Shown piece by piece: positions 63,417-64,000 of a stretch of DNA of 64,000 nt. The notes beneath the pieces are model-generated. The model made no database searches, had not been told where the DNA came from, and saw only the letters and a program-made list of their open reading frames with translations. The DNA comes from Pseudobdellovibrio exovorus JSS (GTDB taxonomy: Bacteria; Bdellovibrionota; Bdellovibrionia; Bdellovibrionales; Bdellovibrionaceae). The stretch lies in contig NC_020813.1 of the NCBI RefSeq assembly GCF_000348725.1, forward strand, positions 2,401,563-2,465,562. The letters are read 5' to 3'. Both the position numbers and the translations under genes were made by a program. The first letter of the stretch is position 1. The number at the start of each line of letters is the position of its first letter.

Positions 63417-63920
63417 AAATATTTCTCTTTCAAATATAATTCTATTTATATAGTGTTGTTTAAACGAAGAAATTTTAATTAGTATTTCATAGTCTAGACT
63501 AAAAGCTGGCTCAAAAAAATCTGTATCTCAAAATAGAAGTCAAAACTACAACACCGATGATGCTGTCTAAGACTGACTTGTGTCGCCTTCTACGAAGAGT
63601 AGTGAACATTTGCACTTAAAAGAAGACGCTGAAGAAAGTCAGCAGGGATATTTCTCCGATGTCTCTTTTTCCTGTAACCCGTAGCAGGAAAAGTAAGAAA
63701 CTAAATACTAAGGCTGATCGAATTGCAATTTCCTCTATAGGGATTTATGGCCACCAAATATCCAGCGCAATTCTGATACTGCAAATCTAGATACCATCTA
63801 TATTCAAACACATACTGCACCAGCCGTACTTCTTTACACAACTGAGGTAAAGCTCTATGCCGTACCATTTGCTCCACTTCATCTTCTTGCCCTCGGCGCT
63901 TAATTCCTGCAAAATTCATC
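63417..63920. other. Right flank of island C, about 500 bases, largely non-coding
   Basis: Contains the inverted arm-like motif at 63545-63555 and probably the ptuA promoter near 63420-63480. A 72-codon minus-strand frame (63701-63919) has no recognisable features and is not annotated as a gene. Confidence 0.4.
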
Positions 63921-64000
63921 TATGACCAAAATGCGCGCCGCCCTCATCTCGAAATACGGAAAAAACGAAAAACTTAAATTCACCAATGTTGATATCCCCA
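63921..64000 (+). CDS. NADP-dependent MDR oxidoreductase, 5' fragment
   Basis: ATG 63921 opens MTKMRAALISKYGKNEKLKF and continues to the window end. The sequence resembles the start of zinc-independent quinone oxidoreductase-like alcohol dehydrogenases (medium-chain family). Only 26 codons are visible. Taken as the return to core chromosome. Confidence 0.6.

Larger units (their letters stand above)
59816..63700. mobile_element. Island C, integrase-less remnant carrying a Septu-like operon (right end uncertain)
   Basis: It starts at att copy 3. Its left end has the same ordered repeats as element B's left end. GGTGTTGTAGT of B's arm region (50623) recurs inverted at 63545-63555, suggesting the right end lies soon after. 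No integrase and no fourth att copy are seen, so it may be decayed. Core-like sequence resumes by 63921. Confidence 0.5.

Noticed and set aside
44577-63700. CRISPR array
   Set aside because: No regularly spaced repeats of 20-40 bases with unique spacers seen; repeats present are att, arm-site and operator types.
63701-63919. 72-codon minus-strand frame
   Set aside because: No family, signal peptide or ribosome-binding site recognised; it could be a relic of the island boundary.

Overview
The window looks like a chromosome segment of a predatory bacterium of the Bdellovibrionota, probably of the Bdellovibrio/Pseudobdellovibrio type. The support is a Tad/Flp pilus cluster with a fused CpaE-CpaF ATPase that runs straight into a YD-repeat-like protein and a small secreted protein. 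That arrangement resembles the hit (host-interaction) locus of B. bacteriovorus. Many small secreted or outer-membrane proteins, a secreted trypsin, and moderately AT-rich DNA agree with this. The assignment is inferred from gene content, not from a marker gene.

Core region, 1-44586. From left to right: a radical SAM gene cut by the window edge; a GT2 glycosyltransferase; two divergent envelope proteins; a nitroreductase; an overlapping minus-strand operon (class III aminotransferase, M20 hydrolase, AstA, AstD, MltG) that looks like an N-succinyl ornithine/arginine catabolic route without AstB or AstE; BamD, a TPR protein and Hpt; the Tad/Flp cluster (15705-23507) followed by hit-like genes (to 25580). 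Next come a receiver protein with Glu in place of the phospho-acceptor Asp, a beta-barrel-like protein, groES-groEL behind a sigma32-like promoter, two tandem PhyH oxygenases, a trypsin, pirin, Dps, a GspF-like protein, a thioesterase with a phage-type adenine methyltransferase, an FMN glutamate-synthase-like protein, an MFS transporter, and tRNA-Asn, tRNA-Arg and tRNA-Ser.

Accessory region, 44577-~63700. Three islands appear to sit head to tail at the 3' end of tRNA-Ser(GCT). The tRNA end CTCTCCGCCA recurs at 50467 and 59816, and the last two copies extend to 18 identical bases. Element A (to 50476) carries its own tyrosine integrase, small regulators, a replication-initiator-like winged-helix protein, a CPBP membrane protease, and four near-identical palindromes TAGTA-N6-TACTA placed at its genes. 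Element B (to 59825) has a P4-type helicase, an excisionase and an integrase like a phage satellite. Its cargo is a three-gene partner-switching set (XRE-PP2C phosphatase, GHKL-like kinase, STAS protein), an array of perfect TA-rich palindromes, a PD-(D/E)xK-type nuclease and a protein of unknown function. Element C has a left end homologous to that of B and carries a Septu-like pair (PtuA ATPase, PtuB HNH), a possible small ORF and a DUF3800 protein, but no integrase. Chromosomal sequence seems to resume with an MDR oxidoreductase at 63921.

The best candidates for something undescribed are the island-borne HTH-phosphatase/kinase/STAS switch with its palindrome array, and the Septu-DUF3800 operon.
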